A stretch of DNA of 64,000 nt from Pseudarthrobacter enclensis (GTDB lineage Bacteria; Actinomycetota; Actinomycetes; Actinomycetales; Micrococcaceae), in contig NZ_JAUSRE010000002.1 of the NCBI RefSeq assembly GCF_030811655.1, forward strand, positions 186,001 through 250,000, in the 5' to 3' direction. A model generated the notes under the pieces. The model had not been told where the DNA came from, did no database searches, and saw only the letters and a program-made list of their open reading frames with translations. Every line of letters starts with the position of its first letter. Position 1 is the stretch's first letter. A program made the position numbers and the translations under genes. Shown piece by piece: positions 41,914 through 50,179 of the stretch.

Positions 41914-43028
41914 TCGGCTGCACCCCCTTCCGGCACGAACCGGCCGCGGTCGGCCAGGACGGCAAGGACCCGATCGTTGGTGGTGGCGTCGGCGAGGGTG
42001 ATGCGGACGCCGTCCACGGCATAGCCGCGCGCCAGGATGTCGGCCCCGGACAGTGCGTCCAGGAGTTGCACGCGCAGCTCGTCGGAGGCCCGGATCCAGT
42101 AGAAGTTGGCCTGGCTGTCCGGGGTGTCCCAGCCGTAGCCGCGGAGGGCCTGGATAACCCGGCGGCGTTCCCGGGCCACCGTCTCGGTCCGCTCGAGGAT
42201 TTCCTCACCGGCCGCCAGCGAAGCGACCGCGGCGGCCTGGGCCATCCGGTTCACGCCGAAGGGGACGGCGGTCCGGCGCAGGCCTTCGGCAATATCGGGG
42301 TGCGCGATGGCGTAGCCGATCCGCAGCCCCGCCAGCCCGTACGCCTTGGAGAAGGTCCTCAGGATGCAGAGGTTGGGGTACCGGCGGTAGAAGTCCATGG
42401 AGTCGACGCCGCGGCCGCGCTGGAACTCGATGTAGGCCTCGTCCAGCACCACCAGCACCCGCGGCGGCACCGAGCGGAGAAACTCCTCCAGGGCCTCGGG
42501 GCTGATGGACACGCCCGTGGGGTTGTTGGGCGAGCAGAGGATTACCAAGCGGGTCCGGTCGGTGATGGCTGCTGCCATGGCGTCCAGGTCGTGGTGCTCG
42601 GTGGCCAGCAGCGGCACGGGGACGGACACGGCACCCGCCACGGCCACCAGGATGGGGTAGGCCTCGAAGGACCGCCAGGCGTACACCACTTCGTCACCGT
42701 GCCCGCAGACGGCGGAAATGATCTGCTGCAGCACGCCCGAGCTTCCCGGCCCGCAGGCTACTTCGTCGGCAGTGAGATCGAAGTGGCGGGCAATGGCATC
42801 CCGGGCCTCCACCGCGCCCATGCTGGGGTACCGGTGGATCCGGCCCGCCTGGGCAGACATCGCTTCAAGGACCGAGGGCAGGGGCGGAAAGTGGTTTTCG
42901 TTCGAGGCAAGGGCTGCCGTCAGGTCAGACTGGGCGCTCTTGCCGGCCACGTAAGCAGGGAGTTGGGCGACGGCGGCGCGGACCTCGGGGGCCGCGGCTT
43001 CCGGAAGGGTGCTTGTCATGGACAGCAT
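41910..43028 (-). CDS. hisC: Histidinol-phosphate/aromatic aminotransferase
   Basis: Class I/II PLP aminotransferase of 372 residues. Motifs are ASNENHFPPLPSV, CSPNNPTGVSISPEALEEFL, VVLDEAYIEFQRG and RTFSKAYGLAGLRIGY, whose lysine binds PLP. The group includes HisC and aromatic aminotransferases (Pat). There are no other histidine biosynthesis genes here and an AsnC regulator is divergent, so an aromatic amino acid aminotransferase is at least as likely. Two starts are possible, 43028 and 43019, and neither has a clear ribosome site. Confidence 0.88.
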   Translation of the reverse strand: MLSMTSTLPEAAAPEVRAAVAQLPAYVAGKSAQSDLTAALASNENHFPPLPSVLEAMSAQAGRIHRYPSMGAVEARDAIARHFDLTADEVACGPGSSGVLQQIISAVCGHGDEVVYAWRSFEAYPILVAVAGAVSVPVPLLATEHHDLDAMAAAITDRTRLVILCSPNNPTGVSISPEALEEFLRSVPPRVLVVLDEAYIEFQRGRGVDSMDFYRRYPNLCILRTFSKAYGLAGLRIGYAIAHPDIAEGLRRTAVPFGVNRMAQAAAVASLAAGEEILERTETVARERRRVIQALRGYGWDTPDSQANFYWIRASDELRVQLLDALSGADILARGYAVDGVRITLADATTNDRVLAVLADRGRFVPEGGAAE

Positions 43029-43111
43029 GGTGCGGGGGTGCAGGACACCTGCGCAACAGAGCCGTATCCGGCAGGACAGATCCGCTTCCCTGAAGCATCG
43101 ATAGTGGCAAA

Positions 43112-43591
43112 ATGCTCACTATGCACCTCATTGATGCTCTTGACGCAGAGATCCTCCTCACACTCGACCGGGACCCGCAGGCAACGGTGCTGTCCCTCTC
43201 GAGGACGCTGGGAGTTGCCCGCAATACCGTCCACGCCCGGCTCCGCCGCCTGGCCAACGATGGCAGCCTTGCTCCCTTCAGCCAGCGCGTGCGGACGGAG
43301 GCGCTGGGCCTGCCCCTCATCGCCTTCATCTCGATTTCCATCAGCCAGTCGGTCAGCGACAAGGCCGTTGCCGCGCTGCAGAACATCCCGGAGATCATCG
43401 AGATGCACGCCACCACAGGAGATGCCGACCTGCTCGCCAAGGTGGCCGCCAAGGACCCAGCCGACCTCCACCGCGTCACCAACGCAATGCTGGCGATTGA
43501 CGGCGTCGTCCGTACCAGCACCGCCATGTCCCTGGTGGAAGTGATGCCCACCCGCACTCTGCCGCTGCTCCAGGCGGCGACGCGCAAGTAG
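43112..43591 (+). CDS. Lrp/AsnC family transcriptional regulator
   Basis: Classical single-module regulator of 159 residues (start 43112 or 43121). Helix-turn-helix: LDAEILLTLDRDPQATVLSLSRTLGVARNTVHARLRRLANDG. The RAM ligand domain follows (LPLIAFISISISQSVSDKAVAAL; DADLLAKVAAKDPADLHRVTNAML; RTSTAMSLVEVM). It is divergent from the aminotransferase/YitT pair across an 83-bp gap and probably controls it. It ends 10 bp before the convergent LysR gene. Confidence 0.93.
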   Translation: MLTMHLIDALDAEILLTLDRDPQATVLSLSRTLGVARNTVHARLRRLANDGSLAPFSQRVRTEALGLPLIAFISISISQSVSDKAVAALQNIPEIIEMHATTGDADLLAKVAAKDPADLHRVTNAMLAIDGVVRTSTAMSLVEVMPTRTLPLLQAATRK

Positions 43592-43601
43592 CGGGTGCTG
43601 T

Positions 43602-44504
43602 TCAGGCGAACAATTCCAAGGCGTCGATGAGGGCGTCCACGAAGGCGGTAAGGATGGCAGGCTGGGTGCGGCCGGTCATGGTCTGGACCTGGCCCTGCCG
43701 CTGGCGCAGCACCGGGTGGTCGATGTTGACGGCCACCAGGTCCTCGCGGTCCCGGCGGTCCAGGGAAAGTCCGCTGACCAGGGAAACCCCCACGCCCGAG
43801 CGGGCGAACTGGATCACCGGGTTGATGTGGTCGCTTTGCAGGGTGATGGACGGAGTAAGGCCTTCAATCTGCATGGCCAGGTCCAGGAGCTCGCGCTGGC
43901 TGGAGCCCGGGGCTGTGATGGCCAGTTTGTAGCGGCACAGGTCCTGCAGGGTGGCGCGGGGCTGGGCGGCCAGCGGATGGCCCGGTGCCACCAGGGCGAA
44001 GGCGACGGGGGTGGGCATGGGGTGTTCCACAGTCACCCTGGACTGGGGGCCCAATGAAAACACTGCGGCGACGTCCGCCTCGCCCTCGGCAACCCGCCTG
44101 GTTCCCTCGGAAGAGGACACCACGTCCAGGTGGAATTCCACGTCGTCATGCTGCCGGCTGAAGTTGGCGATGGCTGCAGGAACCCAGACCCGTGCGAACC
44201 CTTCGGCGCAGGCCACGCGAAGCGTCCGGGTCTTCCGCTGCATGGACACCAGCAGTTCCTCGCGGACCGCGGCTCCTTCCGCCTCGGCCCGGCGCACATA
44301 CGCGAGCAGGAGCCTGCCGGCTTCGGTCAGCTCCACTCCGCGCGCGTGCCGGTTGAACAATGGCGTACCCAGCGAGGACTCAAGTTTGTTGATCTGCCTG
44401 CTGATGGCGGACGCCGAGACGTGAAGCTTCTCCGCCGCCTCGGTGAGGGTGCCCTCCTGCGCGACAGCGTGGAAGTACAGCAGCGCCGGAGTGAGCATGT
44501 TCAC
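43602..44504 (-). CDS. LysR family transcriptional regulator
   Basis: Regulator of 300 residues. The GTG at 44504 is preferred because GGGAGGAGG lies 7 bp upstream; an ATG six bases further in (44498) is possible. HTH: LTPALLYFHAVAQEGTLTEAAEKLHVSASAISRQINKLESSLGTPLF. The periplasmic-binding-type effector domain follows (LRVACAEGFARVWVPAAIANF onward). It is divergent from an M20 peptidase/MFS pair with an ACAAAA-N12-TTTTGT palindrome between them, the usual LysR arrangement. Confidence 0.92.
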   Translation of the reverse strand: MNMLTPALLYFHAVAQEGTLTEAAEKLHVSASAISRQINKLESSLGTPLFNRHARGVELTEAGRLLLAYVRRAEAEGAAVREELLVSMQRKTRTLRVACAEGFARVWVPAAIANFSRQHDDVEFHLDVVSSSEGTRRVAEGEADVAAVFSLGPQSRVTVEHPMPTPVAFALVAPGHPLAAQPRATLQDLCRYKLAITAPGSSQRELLDLAMQIEGLTPSITLQSDHINPVIQFARSGVGVSLVSGLSLDRRDREDLVAVNIDHPVLRQRQGQVQTMTGRTQPAILTAFVDALIDALELFA

Positions 44505-44550
44505 CACAGGGCCTCCTCCCACTGGTTTGCACTGAAGTCAAAGCTTGTCA

Positions 44551-44574
44551 ACAAAATGATACTGGTCGTTTTGT
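44551..44574. promoter_or_regulatory. Palindrome in the LysR/M20 divergent promoter region
   Basis: ACAAAA (44551-44556) and TTTTGT (44569-44574) are separated by 12 bp. This fits the interrupted dyad typical of LysR operators (T-N11-A type). It lies 47 bp from the LysR start and 53 bp from the peptidase start. Confidence 0.55.
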
Positions 44575-44626
44575 CGCGCTGGCCCTAGTTTTGAACTCAC
44601 GTTTCAACGGGAAAGGGCGGGATTCA

Positions 44627-46057
44627 ATGCACCAACGCGAGCAGTTGACGGCGGCGGCAGGAGATTACGTGGACTCCGGCCGCTTCAAGGCGGACCTCGA
44701 AAGGATTGTGTCCTACCCTTCCGAAAGCTCGACGCCGGAGGGCCGCGTTGCACTGAAGTCATACCTTGATGAGGTGATCGAGCCGGCGTTTGCTTCCCTG
44801 GGCTGCTCGGTAGAGCGGTTCGACTCCTGGCGGGGCGGCAACAATTCCTTCCTGGTGGCCACCCGGCAGGAGGGGCCTGAGCTGCCAACGGTTCTTTGCT
44901 ATGGACACGCGGACGTGGTGGACGGCCAGGCTGCTGCCTGGTCCAGGGGCAGGGACCCCTGGACGTTGAGCGACGAGGGGGACCGCTGGTACGGCCGTGG
45001 TTCTGCCGACAACAAGGGCCAGCACTGGATCAACATGGTGGCGCTCCGGCTGCTCCTGGAACAGCGCGGAAACCTGGGCTTCAACCTGGTGTTCCTATTG
45101 GAGGGCGCAGAGGAGATCGGGTCCCCCGACCTGGCGGATTTTGCGCGGGAGCACCATGATTCCCTGCAGGCGGACGTCTTCATCGGTTCAGACGGACCCC
45201 GCCTGGCCGCGGACAGTCCCACCGTGTTCCTGGGGGCCCGCGGCGGAATCACCCTTCATCTCACGGCAGACCTCCGCAGCAGTTCCTACCACTCCGGAAA
45301 CTGGGGCGGGCTCCTGCGCAATCCGGCCACCACGGTGGCCGCGGCCGTGGCCTCCCTGGTGGATGGCCATGGAATCATCAGGCTCCCGGAGCTGCTGCCC
45401 GCTGGAATCCCGGATACCGTTGCCGCCGCGCTGGAAGTCATCGACATGGTCCCCAACGCGGGTGATCCCGCCTCCGACCCCACGTGGGGTGACAGTTCCC
45501 TAAGCCCCGCCGAGCGGCTGTACGCCTGGAACACCCTGGAGGTCCTCGCCCTGGGTGCTGGGAACCCCGCCAAGCCAGTCAATGCCATTCCCGGCTCGGC
45601 CAGTGCCAGCCTCCAACTCCGGTTCGTCCCGGGAACAGACACTGCAAGAGTGGAGCCTGCCGTCCGCCGCCACCTCGACACGGCCGGGTTTGGCATGGTG
45701 GATGTTGAAGTGGGCCAATCCTTCCCCGCCAGCCGGCTGGATCCCGGCAGCCCCTGGGTTGCATGGGCCCTGGCCTCCCTGAAAGCCACCACGGGCAGGA
45801 CGCCGGTGCTGCTGCCGAACATTGGCGGTTCATTGCCGAGCTTTGTCTTCGCCGAAGTCCTCAACCTGCCTACCTTGTGGGTTCCGCATTCCCATCCCGG
45901 GTGCCAGCAGCACGCCCCGGATGAACACCTCCTCACATCGGTGGCGCGGGAGGGGCTCCAGATCGCGGCTGGCCTCTTCTTCGACCTCGCCACCACCGCG
46001 ACACCAACGGCCGGCGGCCTTGCCGGCGCCGCTGCATCCACAAGCTCTGCTTCCTGA
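44627..46057 (+). CDS. M20 family metallopeptidase (dipeptidase)
   Basis: Zinc peptidase of 476 residues from the ATG at 44627, with AAAGGGCGGG upstream. Metal and catalytic motifs: LCYGHADVVDGQ, GRGSADNKGQHWINM, FLLEGAEEIGSPDL and, near the C-terminus, VPHSHPGCQQHAPDEH. A dimerisation domain lies between about 200 and 350. This is the carnosinase/CPG2-like M20A-F group rather than the M20D amidohydrolase encoded at 20856-22070. It is followed 16 bp later by an MHS transporter. The substrate is probably a dipeptide or N-acyl amino acid. Confidence 0.88.
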   Translation: MHQREQLTAAAGDYVDSGRFKADLERIVSYPSESSTPEGRVALKSYLDEVIEPAFASLGCSVERFDSWRGGNNSFLVATRQEGPELPTVLCYGHADVVDGQAAAWSRGRDPWTLSDEGDRWYGRGSADNKGQHWINMVALRLLLEQRGNLGFNLVFLLEGAEEIGSPDLADFAREHHDSLQADVFIGSDGPRLAADSPTVFLGARGGITLHLTADLRSSSYHSGNWGGLLRNPATTVAAAVASLVDGHGIIRLPELLPAGIPDTVAAALEVIDMVPNAGDPASDPTWGDSSLSPAERLYAWNTLEVLALGAGNPAKPVNAIPGSASASLQLRFVPGTDTARVEPAVRRHLDTAGFGMVDVEVGQSFPASRLDPGSPWVAWALASLKATTGRTPVLLPNIGGSLPSFVFAEVLNLPTLWVPHSHPGCQQHAPDEHLLTSVAREGLQIAAGLFFDLATTATPTAGGLAGAAASTSSAS

Positions 46058-46073
46058 TCCCCTTGGAGTCCCC

Positions 46074-47369
46074 ATGACCATTCCGCAGCAAGAACACCAG
46101 TCCGCTCCCGGCCGTGCTGAAGGCGCGCAGTCCGCTGCCCGGGGAATCGTCGCCGCCACCATCGGCAACGCCCTCGAATGGTTCGATGTCGCCATTTACG
46201 CGCTCCTGGCCATCTACATCGGCCGGAACTTCTTTCCAAACCACGATCCGGGCGTCGAACTTATCCAGGCCTTTGCCGTGTTTGGCGTCTCCTACCTCAT
46301 CCGGCCACTCGGAGGGCTGATCCTGGGCTCGTACGCTGACCGGAACGGGCTGAAGAAGGGCCTCACCGTCACCATCCGGCTCATGGTCCTGGGCACCGCG
46401 CTCTTGGCCTTCATGCCGGGCTACGACAGCATCGGAATCATGGCCCCGCTCGGAATTGTCCTGGCACGCCTCATCCAGGGCTTTTCGGCCGGCGGCGAGT
46501 TCGGCGCTGCCACCGCCTACCTCATTGCCCAAAACGACAAGCGGAAAGGGTTCCTGGGCAGTTTCCAGTTCGCCAGCCAGGGCCTGGGCAGCCTGCTCGC
46601 GGCGATCCTCGTGGCCATCCTCACCACGGTCCTCACTGACGCCCAGATGACTGACTGGGGCTGGCGCATTCCATTCCTGTTCGGGCTGCTGGTGGGTCCG
46701 GCCGGGTTCCTGATCCGCAAGGAGATGAAGGAGGTCCCGCTGCCGGATAAGCCGGGGGACGCCAGGCATTCCCCCATCCGCGAGGTGTTCGCCACCCAGA
46801 AGGCGGGAATGCTGATCGCCGCCGGCGCCCTTGCCGTTTCCACCGCACTGAACTTCATCCTGCAGTACATGCCCACCTTCGCCATCAAGCAACTCGGACT
46901 CGAGCCGGGCATCTCCTTCACGTCGCTGATCATTACCGGGGTCATCCTGACATTTGGGACTCCGGTGGTGGGCCACCTTTCCGACAAGTTCGGCCGGATG
47001 GCCATCATGGTGCCCACCGTGATCGTGCTGCTGGTCGCGGTGGTCCCGTTGTTCCTGTGGGTGATCAGCGCCCACTCGTTCCTGGTGCTTGCCCTGGTGA
47101 TGGCCGTCCTGGGGCTGCTCAAGGCGGCCTACTTCGGGGCGCTGCCCTCCGTCATGTCCGATTCCTTCGATCCCCGCGCCCGCGCCACCGGTCTGTCCTT
47201 CAGCTACAACACCGCGGTGGTTGCCTTCGGCGGGTTTACCCCCATGATCGCCGCCTACCTGGTGCAGCAGACCGGCCAGGCCGTGGCGCCCGGTTACTAC
47301 CTTGCGGTCATCGCAGTCATCAGCCTGGCAGCCCTCGCCGCGGGCGTGAAGCTGCGCGGCATCCGGTAG
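46074..47369 (+). CDS. MFS transporter, metabolite:H+ symporter (MHS) family
   Basis: Transporter of 431 residues from the ATG at 46074 (TTGGAG upstream). The MHS signature is GNALEWFDVAIYALLAIYIG; other family parts are GSYADRNGLKKGL, RLIQGFSAGGEFGAATAYL and VVGHLSDKFGRMAIMV. It is placed directly after the M20 peptidase in a LysR-controlled unit and should import its substrate. It belongs to the same family as the MFS protein at 19508-20797 but is clearly a different member. Confidence 0.9.
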   Translation: MTIPQQEHQSAPGRAEGAQSAARGIVAATIGNALEWFDVAIYALLAIYIGRNFFPNHDPGVELIQAFAVFGVSYLIRPLGGLILGSYADRNGLKKGLTVTIRLMVLGTALLAFMPGYDSIGIMAPLGIVLARLIQGFSAGGEFGAATAYLIAQNDKRKGFLGSFQFASQGLGSLLAAILVAILTTVLTDAQMTDWGWRIPFLFGLLVGPAGFLIRKEMKEVPLPDKPGDARHSPIREVFATQKAGMLIAAGALAVSTALNFILQYMPTFAIKQLGLEPGISFTSLIITGVILTFGTPVVGHLSDKFGRMAIMVPTVIVLLVAVVPLFLWVISAHSFLVLALVMAVLGLLKAAYFGALPSVMSDSFDPRARATGLSFSYNTAVVAFGGFTPMIAAYLVQQTGQAVAPGYYLAVIAVISLAALAAGVKLRGIR

Positions 47370-47397
47370 CCCAACCGGTGCCCTTGCTGCCCCGGAC

Positions 47398-47442
47398 AGC
47401 AAAGCGCCGGCCACCTTGGGGGAAGGCGGCCGGCGCTTTGCT
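47398..47442. terminator. Bidirectional terminator between MFS and SRPBCC genes
   Basis: AGCAAAGCGCCGGCC (47398-47412) pairs perfectly with GGCCGGCGCTTTGCT (47428-47442), with a 15-nt loop. It separates convergent genes. Confidence 0.8.
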
Positions 47443-47474
47443 TATGGTTCAGGCGCTTGGTTCCTGATTGGTGC

Positions 47475-48437
47475 TTAGTGGCCGCCGAGGTTGCCGCCCA
47501 CAGGCGGGAGGCCGCCGTCGGTATTGCGGTCGTCTTCACGCCGTTCGCCGGCGCTCAAGTTTTCGCCCGCCACGGTGTCGTCGGACTCGCCTGTGGTGTC
47601 CACCAGGCCGTTGGTCTGGTCGAAGGCGTGACCGATCCTGTCATCACCCAGATCGGCGACTGAACCGGTGGACCCGGCTGCCGCCGTCGTGCCCGTGCCC
47701 GCTGCAGGCACCGTGCCCGCGTCCGCTGCGCCCGCAGTGGAGCCAGTGGTGAGTGGCTCTGCTGGAACCACAGGTTCCGCCCGAACCGCCGGAGTGGTGT
47801 CCGCAACCGTCACGTCTGCTGTCCCGGTTTTGTCCTTGTTGCCACCGGACGCCATTGCCGCCGCTGCACCCGCAGCCGCTGCAATGCCCACACCGGCAGC
47901 TACCTTCCCGGAAACGCCGGCCTTGCCGGAATCGCCACGGGAAGCGCCTGCATGCTCAACGCCCGGGGTGCCAACCGTGGTGCCGGGGTTGACTGCACCG
48001 CGCCAGGCGCCGCTGGCATAGCCCTCGTCCTCAATGAATTCCTTGAACCGCTGCAGGTCGGCTTCGGCCTGCCGGTCAACCACATTGAGCTTGTCGCCCA
48101 CCTTCTCGATCAGTCCTTCGGGCTCGTATTCGAGCGTCAGCTGCAGGGAGGTCTGACCGCCGCCCACGTCCTCGAACTCCACGGCGCCCGCGTTGGTGGC
48201 GCCTTCCGTTGCTGCCCAGGCAACCTTGCGGTCCGGGACCTGCTCAAGGATCCTGGCCTCCCACTGCCGGCGGACGCCGCCGATTTCGGCCACCCACTCC
48301 AGCCGGTCGTCGCTGAGCTGCGTCACGCTCTTGACGCCGCCCATGAAGTGCGGGAAGTCCTCGAACTGGGTCCACTGGTTATAAGCCGTGCTCACCGGTA
48401 CGTTCACCAGAATGCGTTTTTCCACCTTCGTGCTCAT
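47475..48437 (-). CDS. SRPBCC (polyketide cyclase-like) protein with long Ala-rich tail
   Basis: Protein of 320 residues with AAGGAG before the ATG. Residues 1-145 form a START/SRPBCC domain (VEKRILVNVPVSTAYNQWTQFEDFPHFMGGVKSVTQL; VAEIGGVRRQWEARI). Residues about 150-320 are a low-complexity Ala/Gly/Thr region with a hydrophobic stretch (VAAGVGIAAAAGAAAAMA) that may insert into the membrane. The SRPBCC domain is closely related to the partial protein at 63607. The ligand is unknown. Confidence 0.85.
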   Translation of the reverse strand: MSTKVEKRILVNVPVSTAYNQWTQFEDFPHFMGGVKSVTQLSDDRLEWVAEIGGVRRQWEARILEQVPDRKVAWAATEGATNAGAVEFEDVGGGQTSLQLTLEYEPEGLIEKVGDKLNVVDRQAEADLQRFKEFIEDEGYASGAWRGAVNPGTTVGTPGVEHAGASRGDSGKAGVSGKVAAGVGIAAAAGAAAAMASGGNKDKTGTADVTVADTTPAVRAEPVVPAEPLTTGSTAGAADAGTVPAAGTGTTAAAGSTGSVADLGDDRIGHAFDQTNGLVDTTGESDDTVAGENLSAGERREDDRNTDGGLPPVGGNLGGH

Positions 48438-48689
48438 AACGTCTCCTTTGCTGTGTCACCGGGAGCTGATGACTCGGTCATAATCATCAGCATGCTTACC
48501 AATGTACCTTCTGGTCCGGCATGTTTCCAGAGTCGTCCCGGCCCGTTCCTTTGGCTGGGTGGGGAGTGTCCCGGCACCCTGGCCGGAACTTACCGGTGTG
48601 TGCTGGACTGGTGGAGCAATGAGCACCACCCGCCGCTTCCAACCGAACCCAGCCAGCCGGCGCAGGCCGGCTGTTGGAAAGGAACACTC

Positions 48690-49301
48690 ATGGCAACGTA
48701 CAAGATCGGCTACTTCGTGGGCAGCCTGGCCACCGGCTCCATTAACCGGGTCCTGGCCCGGGCCCTGATCACACTCGCACCCGAAGAACTCGAATTCACG
48801 GAGATCCCCATCAGGGACCTCCCGCTCTACAGCTACGACTACGACGCCGACTTCCCGCCGGAGGGCCGCGCCCTCAAAGACGCCATCGAGGCCGCTGACG
48901 GGATTCTGTTCGTGTCACCCGAATACAACCGGTCCATTCCCGGTGCCTTGAAGAATGCCATCGACTGGGGCTCCCGTCCGTGGGGAACCAACTCCTTTGC
49001 CCGCAAGCCCACCGGCATCATCGGCGCGTCCCCTGGCAGCATCGGCACCGCGGTCATGCAGTCTTCCATGCGCGCAGTCCTGAGCTTCCTCGACGCGCCA
49101 CAGCTGAATGCCCCCGAGGCGTACGTCAAGTACGACCCCGCTGTGTTCGGCTCCGACGGCGACGTGAAGGATGAGTCCACGGCCAAGTTCCTGCGCCACT
49201 ACATGGATGAGTACGCCGCGTTCGTGGCCCGGGTCCTGGCCGCCAACGCCCCTGGCCACATCGGTGACCTGGAGCCGGACTCCGCCAAGCTCTCCCGCTA
49301 G
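48690..49301 (+). CDS. NAD(P)H-dependent FMN reductase (flavodoxin-fold)
   Basis: Flavoprotein of 203 residues from the ATG at 48690, with GGAAAGGA upstream. The FMN phosphate loop is IGYFVGSLATGSINRVLARAL. The substrate loop is ILFVSPEYNRSIPGALKNAIDWGSRPWGTNSF, characteristic of NADPH-dependent FMN/quinone reductases of the ChrR/azoreductase group. It reduces FMN or quinones with NAD(P)H. It is probably transcribed alone and a terminator follows. Confidence 0.93.
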   Translation: MATYKIGYFVGSLATGSINRVLARALITLAPEELEFTEIPIRDLPLYSYDYDADFPPEGRALKDAIEAADGILFVSPEYNRSIPGALKNAIDWGSRPWGTNSFARKPTGIIGASPGSIGTAVMQSSMRAVLSFLDAPQLNAPEAYVKYDPAVFGSDGDVKDESTAKFLRHYMDEYAAFVARVLAANAPGHIGDLEPDSAKLSR

Positions 49302-49321
49302 GTTGCCCGCAAGTGGCATAT

Positions 49322-49354
49322 GGATGCCCGCCGTCCCAGCAACGGCGGGCATCC
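49322..49354. terminator. Terminator between FMN reductase and kinase-ATPase genes
   Basis: GGATGCCCGCCGT (49322-49334) and ACGGCGGGCATCC (49342-49354) form a perfect 13-bp stem with a 7-nt loop between convergent genes. Confidence 0.85.
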
Positions 49355-49375
49355 GAGTCCGGTAATCCGGTTTTG

Positions 49376-49849
49376 TCAGTCCAGTGGCAGTGTCACCGTG
49401 ACACTGGTGCCCTGGCCGGGGGTCGAGCTGACCGCGACTGAGCCGCCCGCTTCATGCACCGCCACTGCCATCAGCCGCAACCCATACCCATGGTGCCGCC
49501 CGCAAGTGGCGAGGTTGCTGTCGAAGCCCGTGCCGTCGTCGGACACTACCAGGCGGATGCCGTGGTCAACCGCCGCCAGCTGAAGGGTGAGCGTGTGCGC
49601 GGCAGAGTACTTGTAGGCGTTGCTGAGCGCCTCCCGGGCGGCCTGGTACAGGAGGGATGCAGAGTTCGAAGGGATCTCGATGCCCCAGTGCGGGGTGTCC
49701 CAGCGGACCACGGTCCCGCGCTCGCGGAGGGGCGCGGTGAGCCGGTCGATGCACCCGGCGAGCCCCAACGAATGGAAATCCAGCGGGTGTTGGTCCGTCA
49801 GCACACCGCCGACGGCTGTGACTTCGTTGTCCGCTGTCTTGCTTCCCAT
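49376..49849 (-). CDS. Stand-alone histidine-kinase ATPase domain (NarX/DegS type)
   Basis: Protein of 157 residues. The start at 49849 is chosen because AGGAAG lies 3 bp before it; a TTG six codons upstream is in frame. It contains the region after the phospho-acceptor helices (DFHSLGLAGCIDRL) and the HATPase_c domain: N-box REALSNAYKYS, G1 VSDDGTGFD and G2 GYGLRLMAVAVHEAGG. No H-box histidine, sensor or membrane segment is present, and no response regulator is adjacent. Either it is a trans-acting ATPase or the remnant of a larger kinase. Confidence 0.75.
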   Translation of the reverse strand: MGSKTADNEVTAVGGVLTDQHPLDFHSLGLAGCIDRLTAPLRERGTVVRWDTPHWGIEIPSNSASLLYQAAREALSNAYKYSAAHTLTLQLAAVDHGIRLVVSDDGTGFDSNLATCGRHHGYGLRLMAVAVHEAGGSVAVSSTPGQGTSVTVTLPLD

Positions 49850-50179
49850 GACTTCCTGCCCCCACAAGCTGGTTTTCTCCGATGGCTCCAGCGTGGACCT
49901 GCATCGTCTAGGGACGGCAAGGTTTGCCTCAAGATCCCATCAATTTCTCCGCTTGACGGCCTTATGCCGGGACAGCCGGCGCCGTGAGCCTGCCGTCGCG
50001 CATGCTGCCCACCACGTCCGTCAGCGGCACGGATCATCCGGCCGCCTGGCGCCATGGGGTGACCTGTCGGCGCATGCCGGCAGGACGCGTCATGTGACGG
50101 CCATCCCAGTGCAGTAGGTTGATTCCACTGCGTTTACACATGCCGGTGTTCCAAGGTGCTGTTGTTCAAAGGAGAATGA
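49850..50179. other. 330-bp intergenic region before acyl-CoA synthetase
   Basis: No frame with a credible start and coding character is seen. The region separates divergent genes and must contain their promoters. I find no clear palindromic operator and no remnant of the missing kinase domains in frame with the ATPase gene. Confidence 0.45.

Noticed and set aside
49868..50179. Missing domains of the stand-alone kinase
   Set aside because: Minus-strand frames upstream of 49849 contain stops and no H-box or sensor-like sequence.
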